NCBI GenBank assembly: GCA_963851415.1
Contig: CAWKPF010000002.1
Location: 372,001 to 436,000 of the forward strand
Length of the DNA: 64,000 nucleotides
Reading direction: 5' to 3'
From: CAWKPF01 sp963851415
GTDB taxonomy: Bacteria; Acidobacteriota; Thermoanaerobaculia; Multivoradales; Multivoraceae
Shown piece after piece: positions 27,055-34,756 of the stretch (its first letter is position 1; each line of letters opens with the position of its first letter). A model generated the notes under the pieces. The model was not told where the DNA came from and did not search any database. It worked only from the letters and a program-made list of their open reading frames with translations. A program made the translations under genes and the position numbers.

Positions 27055-28724
27055 GTCCTCGACACCGTCCTCGGGATCGGAGCCTCTCGGGCCTCCCACG
27101 GGTTGCGACAGGGCTCCTGGTGCTCATAGAGCTCGAGGCGGCGACGCGCGGTCTGGACAGCTGTCCGGGGACGCGCTCCGGCCAGCGCGTCGACCGCCGA
27201 GCGTTGCCACGAGACCGCTTCGTCGAAGCGCCCCTGGGCTGCGGCCACCATGGCGACGGTCTCGGCGTAGAGCACGTCGACCGGCCCCTCGGCGGCGGTG
27301 ATCAGCGCGCGCGCCCGCTCGACGTCGCGCAGGTCGGAGTCCGGAGCCGCGCTGAGGAGCCTCGCGAGCAACAGGCGCAGCCGCCGCTCGTCGCCGAGGC
27401 GCTCGAGGTCCTCGTCGAGCGCTCGCACGGCCTCGCCAGGACGCTCGAGCAGGCTCAGCGTGGCGGCGTACCAGAAGCGAGCACCCGGCAGGGGCCGGTC
27501 GACGGAGCGCAACGTCGCGTACTGACCGAGTGCTTCCTCGAGTCGGCCCTGCCGCTGGTACAGGCGTCCCAACTCGAGTCGAGCCGGGATCGACTGCGGG
27601 TCGATCTCGAGAGCACGGGCGAGGTGCGACTCCGCTGCCGCGGGCCGACCACGTTCCGCGAACAGTCGACCCAGCTCCAGGTGAGCGCGCGCCGCCAGAT
27701 CGGAATCGGGCTCGCTGAGATCGAGCGCTCTCTGGAGCTGTTCGCCGGCGGCCTGCCAGCGTCGGGTCGTGCGCAGCGCCATGCCGAAGTTGAGTCGCTT
27801 CTCGGGACCCTCGGGATCGGAGGCCACGGCCCGGCCGAGCAGCACGACGGCCTGTTCGTGATCACCTCGCCGGTAGGCGCGCACGCCGCGCCGAGTGAAG
27901 GTCCGGGCTCCTTGATCGAGCGCCTGCAGCTCCATCATCCAGGGTGCATCGAGCGTCAGCGTGACCTGATCGAGGTTGTCTTCGGGCACCCGCTGGAGGT
28001 GATCGGCCGCCTTGGCTTCGTCGCCGAGTCGGCGCCAGGCGAGGCCCAACGAGTAGTGCACCGGCACCGCCTCGGGCTGCAGCTCGAGCAGCTCCTCGAG
28101 CGGCCCGACCGCCGCCGCCGGGTCGCCCTCGAGCAGCGCGAGCCGACCGAGGCCGAGAAGCACGCCCGGGCTGTTCGGCCACCGGTCGCGCAGCTCGCCG
28201 AAGAGCTGCCCGGCAAGATCGAGGTCCTGCCGGACCAGAGCCAGCTCACCGAGCCGGACCCGGGGCTCGAGCGCCTCCGGGGCCAGCTGCGAGGATCGTC
28301 GATAGAGCTCGTCGGCGTCCTCGAGCTCCCCGGCCGCCTCGGCCAGAACCCCGAGGTAGTAGGGCCAGCGCGGCTCCTGCGCGTCGAGCCGCATCGCGTT
28401 GCGATAGCACCGCCCCGCGCTGTCGGCGTAGTCGTAGACGTCGAACCACTGGCCGAGAGCTCCCCACGCCGCGCCCCCACCCGGGCCAGACGCCTCCTCT
28501 GCCACGCTCCCATCGCGCCACAGCGAATCGAACTGGCTGCGAACCGACTGGTCGAGCTGCTCGAGATCGGGCGGGGGCTCGACCTCCTCGAGATTTGCCG
28601 TCGCGGACGGTGCCTGAGCGCAGGAGAGCGTGAACAGGATCGTCGAGAGGGCCGAAGCGGCCCATCCGCGGGGTGACCCCACCTGGGGGCTTGACGAACC
28701 GCCGGTTCTTCGCAAAACTCGCAT
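27051..28724 (-). CDS. TPR lipoprotein
   Basis: 557 residues. The lipoprotein signal has lipobox TLSC (about 35). Around ten tetratricopeptide repeats follow, with typical Trp/Leu/Gly/Tyr/Ala/Pro spacing (for example ARLELGRLYQRQGRLEEALGQ). First gene of the minus-strand operon TPR / CRTAC1 / foldase. Probably a scaffold at the envelope that holds the partner propeller protein; specific role unknown. Confidence 0.85.
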   Translation of the reverse strand: MRVLRRTGGSSSPQVGSPRGWAASALSTILFTLSCAQAPSATANLEEVEPPPDLEQLDQSVRSQFDSLWRDGSVAEEASGPGGGAAWGALGQWFDVYDYADSAGRCYRNAMRLDAQEPRWPYYLGVLAEAAGELEDADELYRRSSQLAPEALEPRVRLGELALVRQDLDLAGQLFGELRDRWPNSPGVLLGLGRLALLEGDPAAAVGPLEELLELQPEAVPVHYSLGLAWRRLGDEAKAADHLQRVPEDNLDQVTLTLDAPWMMELQALDQGARTFTRRGVRAYRRGDHEQAVVLLGRAVASDPEGPEKRLNFGMALRTTRRWQAAGEQLQRALDLSEPDSDLAARAHLELGRLFAERGRPAAAESHLARALEIDPQSIPARLELGRLYQRQGRLEEALGQYATLRSVDRPLPGARFWYAATLSLLERPGEAVRALDEDLERLGDERRLRLLLARLLSAAPDSDLRDVERARALITAAEGPVDVLYAETVAMVAAAQGRFDEAVSWQRSAVDALAGARPRTAVQTARRRLELYEHQEPCRNPWEAREAPIPRTVSRT

Positions 28725-28823
28725 CGCTCTATCTGAGCACTTCGGTGCCAGCGCTTCAAGTACCCCCCTTTCTTGCCTCTCCCGATCACCAACGTTCGCC
28801 CCAAACGTCGAGGAACTGTGCCG

Positions 28824-29666
28824 ATGATTCGCACGCTCGCTACCCTTTCCGCCGTCGCTCTTCTCGGTCTGGCCGCAATGGCCAGCATGGCGGCGCCGCC
28901 GGCCTCGACACCGTCTGCGACCGAGGAATCCTCCACTCTCAAAGATCTCGATGCCCGTGTCGCGAGCCTGAGATCGCTACCCGCGGACGAGCGCCGGGCC
29001 CAGTTGAAGGCGATGGCGCCCGAGGAGCGCCGCACGCTCTGGAATCGGCTGCACACCTCCCGCGTGGAAGAGCGGGGAAGCAGGGGACCGTTTTCCTACG
29101 ATTCCAACCCGGGCACCCCTGTCACCGCCAGCGCACCCTCACGCGCCGTCGGCGCCATCCAGTACGACGATGGCCTACCCACCATCGGATTTGGCGGAGG
29201 TGCCATCGTCGGCAACCGATTCAACACCCACACCGGGAACCCGTTGACCGCCTCCGGCACGGTGTCGACCGTGCAGGCGCTCCTCGTGCCGGGTCCAGCC
29301 AACACCACCTCGAGCGCGGGCTTCGTCCTGCTCGGACCCCAGACCGGCGGCGGCGGGGCGACGGCGCTCTTCAGCACGTTCACGGGTGCGACCGGGGTCG
29401 TCGATACCGTCTCCTGGACCGGAATGGGGGTCACCTACACGGGCAGCAGCTTCTTCGTCCTCTTCGGCGACTTCGCGAGCGTCTACATCCCGGTCTTCGG
29501 CACCGGCACCAACAACGGGCAGGGGCATCACGGGGTGGTCGGGTACACCGGCGGCATGGGACCCAACATCACCTCGACCTTCGACTTCGGCGGTGCGCTC
29601 AACTCGGTGATCCGCGCACGTGGCAACATCCTGCCCGTGGAGCTGATCTCGTTCGACATCGAGTGA
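28824..29666 (+). CDS. secreted protein ending in LPVELISFDIE
   Basis: 280 residues. A signal peptide (to about 25) is followed by a charged helical segment (residues about 30-80, rich in Arg, Leu and Glu), then a Gly/Thr-rich beta domain of about 170 residues with no recognised motif. The last residues, GNILPVELISFDIE, resemble the LPVEL.SF linker found near the ends of secreted proteins in several phyla. The ATG at 28824 lies 13 bases after GAGGA. Its stop overlaps the start of a foldase lipoprotein, so it is a good candidate client of that foldase. Confidence 0.75.
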   Translation: MIRTLATLSAVALLGLAAMASMAAPPASTPSATEESSTLKDLDARVASLRSLPADERRAQLKAMAPEERRTLWNRLHTSRVEERGSRGPFSYDSNPGTPVTASAPSRAVGAIQYDDGLPTIGFGGGAIVGNRFNTHTGNPLTASGTVSTVQALLVPGPANTTSSAGFVLLGPQTGGGGATALFSTFTGATGVVDTVSWTGMGVTYTGSSFFVLFGDFASVYIPVFGTGTNNGQGHHGVVGYTGGMGPNITSTFDFGGALNSVIRARGNILPVELISFDIE

Positions 29667-31489
29667 ACCGGCGGATCCGGCTCGCGCCTTGCCGGCTCTT
29701 GACGGGGAGAGGGTTGGCCGTTGCCCTGACGGCGGCGGCCGCGATCTCGTGCGCTCCCCGAGCCTCGGAGCCGGAGCCGACGGGCCCAGCCTCTCCGGTG
29801 GTGGCACACTTCGGCGACCACCCGATCACCGTCGGTGACGTCGACCGGCGCATCCTCGCGCTGCCCGGCGCCGAGCGTCCCGCACCGGGCGCGGACCTGG
29901 ACGTCTGGTACGAAGAGCAGATCCGGGAGCTCGCGATCGACCACGCGCTGCTGTCGTACGCGCGGGCGAGTGAGCTCGAAGAGGACGAAGCGTTTCGAAA
30001 CGCCCGACGGCAGACCGAGAAGCAGATCGCCGTGCGCCTGTGCCTGGCTGACCTGCGTCCCGATGTCGAAGAGCTGACGGAGGCTCAGCTCCGAGCCGAG
30101 TACCAGGGCGAGGCCGAGAGCTTCGCGACGCCCGAGCGCCGACTCGTGTACCACCTCTTCCTGCGCTACCGCGACGACTCCTCCACCGAGCCGGCGGGAC
30201 GACCGATCTCGCGAGAGGAGCGCGAGGCCCGCCGCCAGGAGATCGAGGGTCTGCGAGACCGGGTCCTGGCGGGCGAGAGCTTCTCGCGTCTGGCGAGGGA
30301 GCACTCCGACTCGGAAAGCCGTCATCGAGACGGGTCGCTCGACTGGATGACCCGAGGACAGCTTCCCCAGGGCTTCGAAGAGGTGGTCTTCTCGCTCGAA
30401 TCGGGCGTTCCGAGCGAGCCGGTGGCGACCCGCGACGGCGTGCAGCTGTTCTACGTCGAGCAGATCCTCCCCGAGCGTCAGCTGAGCTTCGACGAGGCGC
30501 GTCCGACGCTCGTCGCCCGCCTCGACGCGCAGCGCCGGGAGGCCGCCCTCGAGGAGATCGAGTCGCAGATCGACACTCCGGAAGGGAGTCTCGTGCTCGA
30601 TCGCGCCGCCTTCGACCAACTCCTCGATGCGGGCGACGAAGACTCGGTGGTGCTCTCCCTGGGCGGCACCGTGATCACGCTCGGCGACCTGCGTCGTGAC
30701 GTGCGCCAGGCTCTTTCGCAGCAAGCGCCGCATTCGCGGGCAACCGCTTCGCGCGAGACCGCCTGGCAGGTGCTCGAGGGCCTGCGGCGCCGTGAGCTTC
30801 TCTACCATCACTGTCGCGCGACCGATCGGATTCCTCCCCAGCAGCTGACCGATCGACTCGATCGCTGGCACGAACGTGCGCTGATCGACCTCGCCCGCCA
30901 GCGTCGGCTGCTCGAGGTAGCGCAGCGAAACGAGGAGTGGCTACGCAGGTTCCACCAGAGCGAGATCGGCTCTTTCAGCCAGCCACCGCGATGGCACGTG
31001 AGGCGCCTGCGCATTCCGCTCGACGACGACGCCCCCCGGGTCATGCTGCGGCTCGAACAGGCCGCCGCCGCGGACGGGAAGATCGGCCTCGACGCGCTGC
31101 GGGCCGAGCTCGGCGGCGAGATCGAGGATTTCGGACTGCAGGATCTGGCCGGGCTGGGGAGGCTGGGCCCAAAGCTGCCACAGTTGGTGGCGCCCGTCGA
31201 CGCCGGCCACCTGTCGCCGCCCTATCGAAGCGAGAGCGCGCTCGAGATCGCCGAGGTCGTGGAGCGACGGGAGTCCGAGCCCCTGCCCTTCGACGAGGTG
31301 CGAGACCGGGTCGCAGCGGCCTATCTGGCACAGTACGCCCGTGAGGTCTACCAGGAGCTGTCCGACGAGATCCTCCGGGACACAAGGCTCGAGATTCTTC
31401 CCGAGGCTGTCGACTCCCTGCGCGCTGCCGGCACCGTCCCCGGCGAGGTCAGCGTCGAGGAGCTCGAGGCCTTGCTCGGCGAGCCGTAA
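29663..31489 (+). CDS. PpiC/SurA-type foldase lipoprotein
   Basis: 608 residues. The signal has lipobox AISC (about 30). A SurA-like N-terminal helical region (HPITVGDVDRRILALPG) precedes a parvulin domain at about 150-275 (LAGESFSRLAREHSDSES ... RDGSLDWMTRGQLPQGFEEVVFSL). A second chaperone module and a degenerate parvulin-like part follow to about 560. The start is GTG at 29663 in a GTGA overlap; the frame is open far upstream inside other genes. It probably assists secretion or folding of the preceding gene's product and the following sulfatase-like lipoprotein. Confidence 0.85.
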   Translation: MNRRIRLAPCRLLTGRGLAVALTAAAAISCAPRASEPEPTGPASPVVAHFGDHPITVGDVDRRILALPGAERPAPGADLDVWYEEQIRELAIDHALLSYARASELEEDEAFRNARRQTEKQIAVRLCLADLRPDVEELTEAQLRAEYQGEAESFATPERRLVYHLFLRYRDDSSTEPAGRPISREEREARRQEIEGLRDRVLAGESFSRLAREHSDSESRHRDGSLDWMTRGQLPQGFEEVVFSLESGVPSEPVATRDGVQLFYVEQILPERQLSFDEARPTLVARLDAQRREAALEEIESQIDTPEGSLVLDRAAFDQLLDAGDEDSVVLSLGGTVITLGDLRRDVRQALSQQAPHSRATASRETAWQVLEGLRRRELLYHHCRATDRIPPQQLTDRLDRWHERALIDLARQRRLLEVAQRNEEWLRRFHQSEIGSFSQPPRWHVRRLRIPLDDDAPRVMLRLEQAAAADGKIGLDALRAELGGEIEDFGLQDLAGLGRLGPKLPQLVAPVDAGHLSPPYRSESALEIAEVVERRESEPLPFDEVRDRVAAAYLAQYAREVYQELSDEILRDTRLEILPEAVDSLRAAGTVPGEVSVEELEALLGEP

Positions 31490-31490
31490 C

Positions 31491-33689
31491 GTGCCGTTCG
31501 CCTCCGCACCGCGCCGTGGCTCGCCACTCTGGCTGCCCCTGTTCGGGCTTCTCGTGGTCCTCGCTGCGTCCGCTTGTCGGGAGACCGATTCAGCAGAGTC
31601 GGAGAGCCAGGCACCGTGGAACGTGTTGCTCGTCACCTTCGACACCACGCGAGCCGACCGGATCGGCTGCTACGGCAACGAGCGCATCGAGACTCCGGTA
31701 CTCGACCGGCTTGCCGCCGACGGGGTGCGCTTTGCCCGTACGTTGAGCGCCGTACCGATCACGGCGCCTTCGCACTCGACCATTCTCACCGGCCGCTATC
31801 CGCTGGCCCACGGAGTCCGTGACAACGGTCTCTTCTCACTCGGCGACGAGCAGCTCACCCTGGCCGAGATCCTGAGCGAGCAGGGCTATGTCACGGCCGC
31901 GGCCGTCGGGGCCTACCCGTTGATCTCACGCTTCGGTCTCGACCAGGGCTTCGGGCTGTTCGACGATCATCTGACGGGTAGCTTCGAGGACTACCTCGGC
32001 AACCGTGTCGTCGCCAAGGATCGGTTGTTCTTCGACGAGCGTCGCGCCGCCCAGGTCAACGACGCCATTGTGCCCTGGATCTCGGAGCACGCCGACGAGC
32101 CCTTCTTCGCGTGGGTGCACTACTTCGATCCGCATCAGCCCTTCGAGCCGGCGCCGCCGTACGATCAGCTCTACGCGGACTCCCCTTACGACGGCGAGAT
32201 CGCCTACGCCGATTCGCGCCTGGGCGCCCTGCTCGACCACCTCGAGAGACTCGACGTGCTGGATCGGACGCTCGTCGTGATGACCGCCGACCACGGCGAG
32301 GGACTGGGAGACCACAACGAGATCACGCACGCCCTTCTGGCCTACAACTCGACCCTGCACGTTCCGCTCATCGTGCGCCCTCCGTCGGGGGCACCGGCTG
32401 GAACGGTCGTCGAGGAGTGGGTCGGCACGGTGGACATCGTGCCGACGATTCTCGAGCTGCTCGACATCGAGGAGCCGCCCACTCTCCAGGGCCGATCGTT
32501 GGTGCCCTTCTGGGAACGGGGAACCGGCAGCGGCGAGACCGAACGGGACGACGAGCTGCCCCTTCGTTACGCCGAGAACCTCTCCCAGAGCTTGACCCAC
32601 GGCTGGGGAGAGCTACGGGTGATCCTCGACGGCTCTCTCAAGTACATTCACGGTCCTCGCCCCGAGCTCTTCGATCTGGAAGCCGACCCCGACGAGCTCA
32701 CGGATCTGATCGACGAGCGACCCGCCGAGGCCAGCCGACTGCGGGCGGCTCTCGAAGACTTCATCGAGCGCAACGCAGTGGCCGGGGTCAGCACCCCGGA
32801 AGAGCTCGACGAAGAGACGCGCGAGCGGCTCGAAGCGCTCGGCTACCTCCATGCCAGCGGCAACGCCGGCGAGGCCGTGTCGGAGGTCCTGCGCGAAGGG
32901 GGCGTGGCTCCGCAGGACCGGGTCGGTGACCTGAACCGGCTCAGCTCGGCCAAGCATCTGCTCTTTCTCGGACGTGCCGCCGAGGCGCTCGTCTACACCG
33001 AGCAGCTCGTCTCCTCAGACCCGGGGAGTCCGCTCTACCTCGAGCTCCACGCCAGTGCCCTCGGCGAGGTCGACCGACTCGACGAAGCCTCGCAGGTGAT
33101 GCAGCGGCTCTCCGAAGTGGGAGCCGTGCCCGAGCCTCTGGTGCTGCGCATGGCCACGCGGCGCTTCGAGCGAGGCGAACAGCGAGCGGCGCTGGCGACG
33201 CTGCAGCGCTACGTCACGGAAACGCCGAGCGCGAGGTCGGTCTGGCTTCTCGCGACGCTGCACCAGGCCCTGGGTGAGCACGACCAGGCCGGATCCGCCC
33301 TGGAGCGAGCGCTCGAGATCGATACCGGCTTCGCACCCGCTCGGATCGACCTTGCCGTGCGGGCGGCGAGAGAGGGAGACACCGCTGCCGCCGAGGCTCA
33401 GTTCGTGCAGGCACTGGAAGATGCCCCCTACTACGCGAAGGGCTTCTACAACTTCGGGACCTTCCTGCTGCAGAACGGGCGCTTCGAGGAGTCCGAGTCT
33501 CACTTCCGTCGCGCCATCGCTCTCGCTCCGCACTACCTCAAGCCGCATCTCGCCCTGGTCGCGACCCACATCGCCGCCGAGGACCGAGCGGGTGCGCACG
33601 AGGCCTACGAGGTCCTGCGCCAACTGGCTCCTCGGAGTGCCGAGGCGACGGCCGCCGCCGAGCTCCTGCAAGATTCGTCGAGAGAGTAG
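31491..33689 (+). CDS. sulfatase-fold lipoprotein with C-terminal TPRs
   Basis: 732 residues. The lipobox is ASAC (about 27). An alkaline-phosphatase-superfamily sulfatase domain (about 40-410) shows NVLLVTFDTTRADRIGCYG (metal Asp pair) and later MTADHGEGLGDH. At the FGly position the motif reads ITAPSHSTILTG: Thr instead of Cys or Ser, and His for Arg, so it cannot be matured as a normal FGly sulfatase; a phosphoester or transferase activity is possible. Residues about 470-730 are TPR repeats. The GTG start lies 1 base after the foldase stop. Confidence 0.88.
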   Translation: MPFASAPRRGSPLWLPLFGLLVVLAASACRETDSAESESQAPWNVLLVTFDTTRADRIGCYGNERIETPVLDRLAADGVRFARTLSAVPITAPSHSTILTGRYPLAHGVRDNGLFSLGDEQLTLAEILSEQGYVTAAAVGAYPLISRFGLDQGFGLFDDHLTGSFEDYLGNRVVAKDRLFFDERRAAQVNDAIVPWISEHADEPFFAWVHYFDPHQPFEPAPPYDQLYADSPYDGEIAYADSRLGALLDHLERLDVLDRTLVVMTADHGEGLGDHNEITHALLAYNSTLHVPLIVRPPSGAPAGTVVEEWVGTVDIVPTILELLDIEEPPTLQGRSLVPFWERGTGSGETERDDELPLRYAENLSQSLTHGWGELRVILDGSLKYIHGPRPELFDLEADPDELTDLIDERPAEASRLRAALEDFIERNAVAGVSTPEELDEETRERLEALGYLHASGNAGEAVSEVLREGGVAPQDRVGDLNRLSSAKHLLFLGRAAEALVYTEQLVSSDPGSPLYLELHASALGEVDRLDEASQVMQRLSEVGAVPEPLVLRMATRRFERGEQRAALATLQRYVTETPSARSVWLLATLHQALGEHDQAGSALERALEIDTGFAPARIDLAVRAAREGDTAAAEAQFVQALEDAPYYAKGFYNFGTFLLQNGRFEESESHFRRAIALAPHYLKPHLALVATHIAAEDRAGAHEAYEVLRQLAPRSAEATAAAELLQDSSRE

Positions 33690-33862
33690 ATCGCTTCCGG
33701 GTCGACACCGAGACGAGCGCGCTCGTTCCCATCAGCCGCCCCCAGCCGGGTGCTCAAACGAGCCAACACCTCGGCATCCACTCCGTCGGTCTTCAGCGAC
33801 GACTCCGCGATCAACCGCACCCGACGCGCATTCACCACCCTGACCTCGTGGGCCGAGCTCCC
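33690..33862 (-). pseudogene. IS110-family transposase fragment
   Basis: The minus strand reads AHEVRVVNARRVRLIAESS followed by LKTDGVDAEVLARL, the conserved DEDD-domain region of IS110/IS1111 transposases (NxRxVR.IA.S..KTD.VDA..LA). There is no start, the rest of the transposase is missing, and the sequence degenerates after LARL. It abuts a cysS fragment. Confidence 0.6.
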
Positions 33863-33869
33863 CGAGGAT

Positions 33870-34206
33870 CCGCGAGAGCTTTCCGTACTCCGGAAACGAG
33901 TCGACCTTGAAGTAGATCGACCCCTCGCTGCGACAGGTGTAGCCCCGCTCTTCCAGCTTCAGGACGAGCTCGACCATCGCGTCCACATACTCCTGGTCGG
34001 TCGCCCAGAGGGTAGTGCTCCGCCCTCTCGATGTTCAGGGCGTCCGCATCTTCGAAGTAGAGGTCGATGTAGTCCTGCGTGTAGTCGCGAAGAGGGCGTC
34101 CTGCCTTCCTGGCTCCGGCACGCGTCTTGTCGTCCACGTCGGTGAAGTTCATCACCGGTGTGACCTCGTAGCCCTTGTACTCGAGGCAGCGGCGCAGCAC
34201 GTCCGA
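33870..34206 (-). pseudogene. cysteinyl-tRNA synthetase fragment, frameshifted
   Basis: The minus strand encodes DVLRRCLEYKGYEVTPVMNF then TDVDDK, the Rossmann part of CysRS, and after a frameshift near 33985 GYTCRSEGSIYFKVDSFPEY followed by GKLSR. The ATP-site N-terminus (about 40 residues) and the whole second half are missing. This is a dead fragment; a functional cysS must lie elsewhere. It lies between the IS110 fragment and the rhodanese-like gene. Confidence 0.75.
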
Positions 34207-34279
34207 GCACGTACCGGTGAACGACGAAGTGGCGGACGCAGCCCGTGCAGTAGCATCCTTGCTCAAGGAGGATCCCTTC

Positions 34280-34756
34280 ATGCAACCCGTCGGCCTCGCG
34301 GCCGGCTTGACCACGGCTGTACTGATGCTCGGAGCCTGCGCCAGTCAACCCGACGGCTCGGGCGAGCCCGACCCGCCCAGGCTCACCGCACCGGAGCTGA
34401 CCGAGGCCATCGAGAACCCCGACCTGTTCTTTCTCGATGTGCGCTCCCCGGCCGAGCTCGAGCAGTACGGCACGGTCGAAGGCTACATCAACATCCCGCT
34501 CGGAGAGCTGGAGAGCCGACTGAACGAGATTCCCAGGGACAAACCCATCCTCACCGCCTGACAGGGCGGAGGAGGAGCCGCGCGTGCCGCGGCCCTGTTG
34601 CACGAGAACGGATATCAGGTCTATGGGTCATGCGGACTCGAGGAGTATCGAGGCGAGAGGATCTACCCGAAGGCCCCGTCTCCTGACGCGGCCTCCCGAA
34701 CCGCGTCCCGGCATGGGCGAGCCGTACGGGTCGCTTCCCAACCTCGCGCGCAGTGA
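34280..34756 (+). CDS. rhodanese-like lipoprotein with in-frame TGA at the catalytic Cys; candidate selenoprotein
   Basis: 158 residues if the TGA at 34559-34561 (codon 94) is read through. The lipobox is LGAC (Cys20) and the start follows GGAGG. The rhodanese domain reads FFLDVRSPAELEQYGTVEGY, then INIPLGELESRL and RDKPILTA. At the exact place of the active-site Cys stands TGA. The frame continues QGGGGAARAAALLHENGYQV and GLEEYR, as in a normal rhodanese. The second stop overlaps the next gene's GTG as GTGA, the coupling seen at other gene pairs here. A stem-loop follows the TGA. Either Sec is inserted, giving a selenosulfurtransferase, or the gene carries a fresh nonsense mutation. The Arg usually five residues after the catalytic Cys is Gly here. 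Confidence 0.7.
34562..34597 (+). promoter_or_regulatory. candidate bacterial SECIS stem-loop
   Basis: Right after the TGA a GCCGCG / CGCGGC stem (34577-34582 with 34588-34593) is closed by the loop CGTGC, over a lower CAGG/CCTG pairing (34562-34565 with 34594-34597). The apical loop lies about 21 bases from the TGA and has G as its second base. Spacing and loop fit the loose bacterial SECIS description as I recall it. In a GC-rich gene such a hairpin can arise by chance. Confidence 0.4.

Noticed and set aside
34206..34280. Promoter for the rhodanese-like gene
   Set aside because: No convincing -35/-10 pair could be chosen between the cysS fragment and the ATG, only a good ribosome site.
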